A stretch of DNA of 54,792 nt. Origin: Pseudomonas taiwanensis DSM 21245 (lineage in GTDB: Bacteria; Pseudomonadota; Gammaproteobacteria; Pseudomonadales; Pseudomonadaceae). A program made the translations under genes and the position numbers. The stretch lies in assembly GCF_000425785.1 (NCBI RefSeq), contig NZ_AUEC01000038.1, forward strand, positions 1 to 54,792, in the 5' to 3' direction. Every line of letters begins with the position of its first letter. Positions within the stretch are counted from its first letter, which is position 1. Positions 53,175-54,792 of this stretch are shown one piece after another. Below the pieces are notes generated by a model that saw nothing but the letters and a program-made list of their open reading frames with translations, searched no databases and had not been told where the DNA came from.

Positions 53175-54323
53175 TCAACGCAAATCATCGACCATCTTCG
53201 ACAATGTCTCCAACACTGCCCCGGCCAACGCTTTCGACCGCGCCCCCGACCATCCGGTCTCAGGGTTGGGCGCATCGTCATGATCCTTGAACGGCATCTC
53301 CAGGGTCAGCGACAGGCAGTCATGGGCCATGCCCACCGCATTGCACGCCAGGGTCGTATTGGCCTGCCCCGGTTCGTCACGGGTATAGCCATATTCGGTC
53401 TGAAAGTCTGGCGTCACCCTGCACAGCGTGCTGCGGAACTGCGCCTCCAGCTTCGCCAGCCGCGGCGTGTACCCTGGGTTGCCTTCACAGGCGGCGGTGA
53501 ACACATGCGGAATTTCCTCATCGCCATGCACGTCGATGAACGCATCCACGCCGTACTGTTTCATCTGCGCCTGGGCGAAGAACACTTCTGGGCTGAGCTC
53601 GACGCTGGCGTCTTGCCAGGCCCGGTTGAGGTCCTTGCCCTTGAAGTTGGTACGCAGGTGGCCGAGGACGGCGCCGTCGGGGTTCATGTTCGGGATCAGG
53701 TACAGGTCTGCCTTGGCCAGCAGTTGCTGCACCACCGCGTCGTTGGCTTGCAGGCGGTCGATCACACCCTCCATGAACCACTCGGCCATGTGCTCGCCCG
53801 GATGTTGCTGGGCGATCAGCCACAACTTGCGTTTGTTTGCAGCGCCATCGCCTGCGCGCAGCAACGGAATATCGCGGCCCTGCACGCTGCGGCCGCTAGC
53901 CAGCAGCTCGACTCCCGGAATCTGCCGGGCGCGTTCGATCAGCTGGTTGTGACGGGCGCGGGGGTAGGGCTCGAAATAAGCGAACCAGATCTGCTCCTGT
54001 TCGGCCTTCACTTCGAATGACAGGGCCTTGCCATCGAACTGGCTGGGGACCCGGAACCAGGATTGCTGGTCGTAGGACGCCACCGCGTTGTAGCCACTCC
54101 AGGCGTTCTTGTAGGAAGACTGCGAAGCGTTGTCCAGGCTGAAGCGATGGACCTGGCCGGGCGTGAGACCGCTGACCTTGAAGTGGAACCACTGGAAATG
54201 GCCGCTGTGCGTGTCCGGGCGGATGGCCAGGTGCACCCGGCTCGGGTTGCTGGCATCCAGTACCTGGATGTTGCCGGAATCGAAATCGCAGTCGATTTTC
54301 AGGGGGGACAGCGTTGCGGTCAT
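53175..54323 (-). CDS. M14-family zinc carboxypeptidase
   Basis: Cytosolic M14 peptidase of 382 residues. A beta-sandwich N-terminal domain (about 1-125) is followed by the catalytic domain. The zinc ligands are in AQQHPGEHMAEW (H-x-x-E) and FIDVHGDEE (His); substrate Arg is in KGKDLNRAW; the catalytic Glu is in LTLEMPFKD. It belongs to the cytosolic carboxypeptidase-like (Nna1/AGBL-like) bacterial group. The start at 54323 has AGGAG seven bases upstream. The natural substrate is not known. Confidence 0.92.
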   Translation of the reverse strand: MTATLSPLKIDCDFDSGNIQVLDASNPSRVHLAIRPDTHSGHFQWFHFKVSGLTPGQVHRFSLDNASQSSYKNAWSGYNAVASYDQQSWFRVPSQFDGKALSFEVKAEQEQIWFAYFEPYPRARHNQLIERARQIPGVELLASGRSVQGRDIPLLRAGDGAANKRKLWLIAQQHPGEHMAEWFMEGVIDRLQANDAVVQQLLAKADLYLIPNMNPDGAVLGHLRTNFKGKDLNRAWQDASVELSPEVFFAQAQMKQYGVDAFIDVHGDEEIPHVFTAACEGNPGYTPRLAKLEAQFRSTLCRVTPDFQTEYGYTRDEPGQANTTLACNAVGMAHDCLSLTLEMPFKDHDDAPNPETGWSGARSKALAGAVLETLSKMVDDLR

Positions 54324-54402
54324 TGTCAGGCTCCTGGGATTTTCGTGGGGGTACTGTACACCGCCTTGGGGCTCGGCGTGCACCAGCGTTTAGGTTGAGT
54401 TC

Positions 54403-54792
54403 CTAGGTCTTCTGGCCCAGCAGGTTGCCGGCCGGGTCGAAGGCGAAGGTCTCGACACCCAGGCGACTGGTGGCTTGCAGCAGGCGGCCCACCGGGTCGT
54501 ACTGATAGGCCAGGTGACCACGGCGGGTGTCGTGGATGTCGGTCAGCTGGCCGACGGCATCGTATTGATACTGGCGCTTGAGCAACGTGGACTTGCCGTC
54601 GTGGCTACCCAGCCATTGCGCCTGCAGGCGACCCGCCGAGTCCCACGCCTGGGTCTGCATCAGCTGGTTGCCCTGATGCCGGACCACCTCACGGTGCAGA
54701 GCATCGCGCTCGTAGGCCAGCAGCTCATGCTGGTCAAGGGTCATGCCCAGCACGTGACCGCTGCCGTAGGTGAGCGTGCTGACCTTATGGCC
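54403..54792 (-). CDS. Rhs/YD-repeat protein, 3' end only, runs off the right edge
   Basis: 129 in-frame residues enter from the right edge (HKVSTLTYGSGHVLGMTLD) and end at TAG 54405-54403. YD repeats are clear: QYQYDAVGQLTDI, YQYDPVGRLLQA and FAFDPAGNLLG. An intact Rhs core would continue past this point to the D-x-G-x-x-x-R core end and a variable toxin tip, yet the frame stops after LLGQKT. So it is either a truncated Rhs or a degenerate cassette. The rest lies outside the window. Confidence 0.88.
   Translation of the reverse strand, partial: GHKVSTLTYGSGHVLGMTLDQHELLAYERDALHREVVRHQGNQLMQTQAWDSAGRLQAQWLGSHDGKSTLLKRQYQYDAVGQLTDIHDTRRGHLAYQYDPVGRLLQATSRLGVETFAFDPAGNLLGQKT

Overview
The window looks like chromosomal DNA of a fluorescent Pseudomonas, most likely the P. 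putida / P. entomophila group. Reasons: uniformly GC-rich genes with matching codon use, an OprI lipoprotein, Pseudomonas-style REP hairpins between genes, and a gene order (ybbP-ybbA-tesA, L,D-transpeptidase, oprI, aroF, panE, cysB, cysH, pabB, gntR-prpBC-acnD-prpFD, acnB, prpE, phytochrome cluster, Csu pili) that I remember from P. putida. That species call rests on memory and gene content; no search was run.

Layout. 1-1905 is an accessory segment: an 18-unit CCTG repeat at the left edge, then one orphan protein with a PD-(D/E)XK nuclease-like core. It abuts greB at base 1906 and has removed the first 47 or so codons of that gene, including the two acidic residues that GreB needs. 2292-6098 is the ybbP-ybbA / tesA divergent cluster. 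6157-8699 holds a small Cys-containing protein, an L,D-transpeptidase facing oprI, and a GNAT protein. 8764-15000 is amino-acid and cofactor metabolism (DAHP synthase, ketopantoate-reductase family, UspA, CysB, CysH, PabB). 15179-18236 is a three-gene envelope system: retropepsin-like periplasmic protein, 7TM inactive transglutaminase and cytosolic ATP-grasp ligase. It is the least understood conserved system in the window.

18530-29608 is the methylcitrate cycle: a GntR/FCD regulator overlapping prpB, then prpC, acnD, prpF and prpD, with acnB convergent behind a shared terminator. The propionyl-CoA synthetase that feeds the pathway (prpE) lies apart at 37284, divergent from its own LysR regulator, with two perfect palindromes between them. 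A 133-bp nested inverted repeat lies upstream of acnB. 30013-36263 carries a DUF1289 protein, QueD, a patatin-like lipase, a PepSY-PepSY-response regulator-histidine kinase operon and an HPP-CBS membrane protein. 39351-41293 has a ZapE-type ATPase, a DUF1810 protein and tRNA-Gln(TTG).

41368-46490 is a three-gene light-sensing relay (bacteriophytochrome, single-domain response regulator, hybrid kinase) without an adjacent heme oxygenase. 46770-53111 is a full archaic (Csu-type) chaperone-usher pilus operon: four spore-coat-U pilins, chaperone, usher and two-domain tip protein. The window closes with an M14 carboxypeptidase and the 3' end of an Rhs/YD-repeat gene that stops early and runs off the right edge.

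The best candidates for novelty are the nuclease-like orphan and its junction with greB, the ATP-grasp/7TM/retropepsin trio, and the large inverted repeat upstream of acnB. I found no CRISPR array, no transposase and no integrase.
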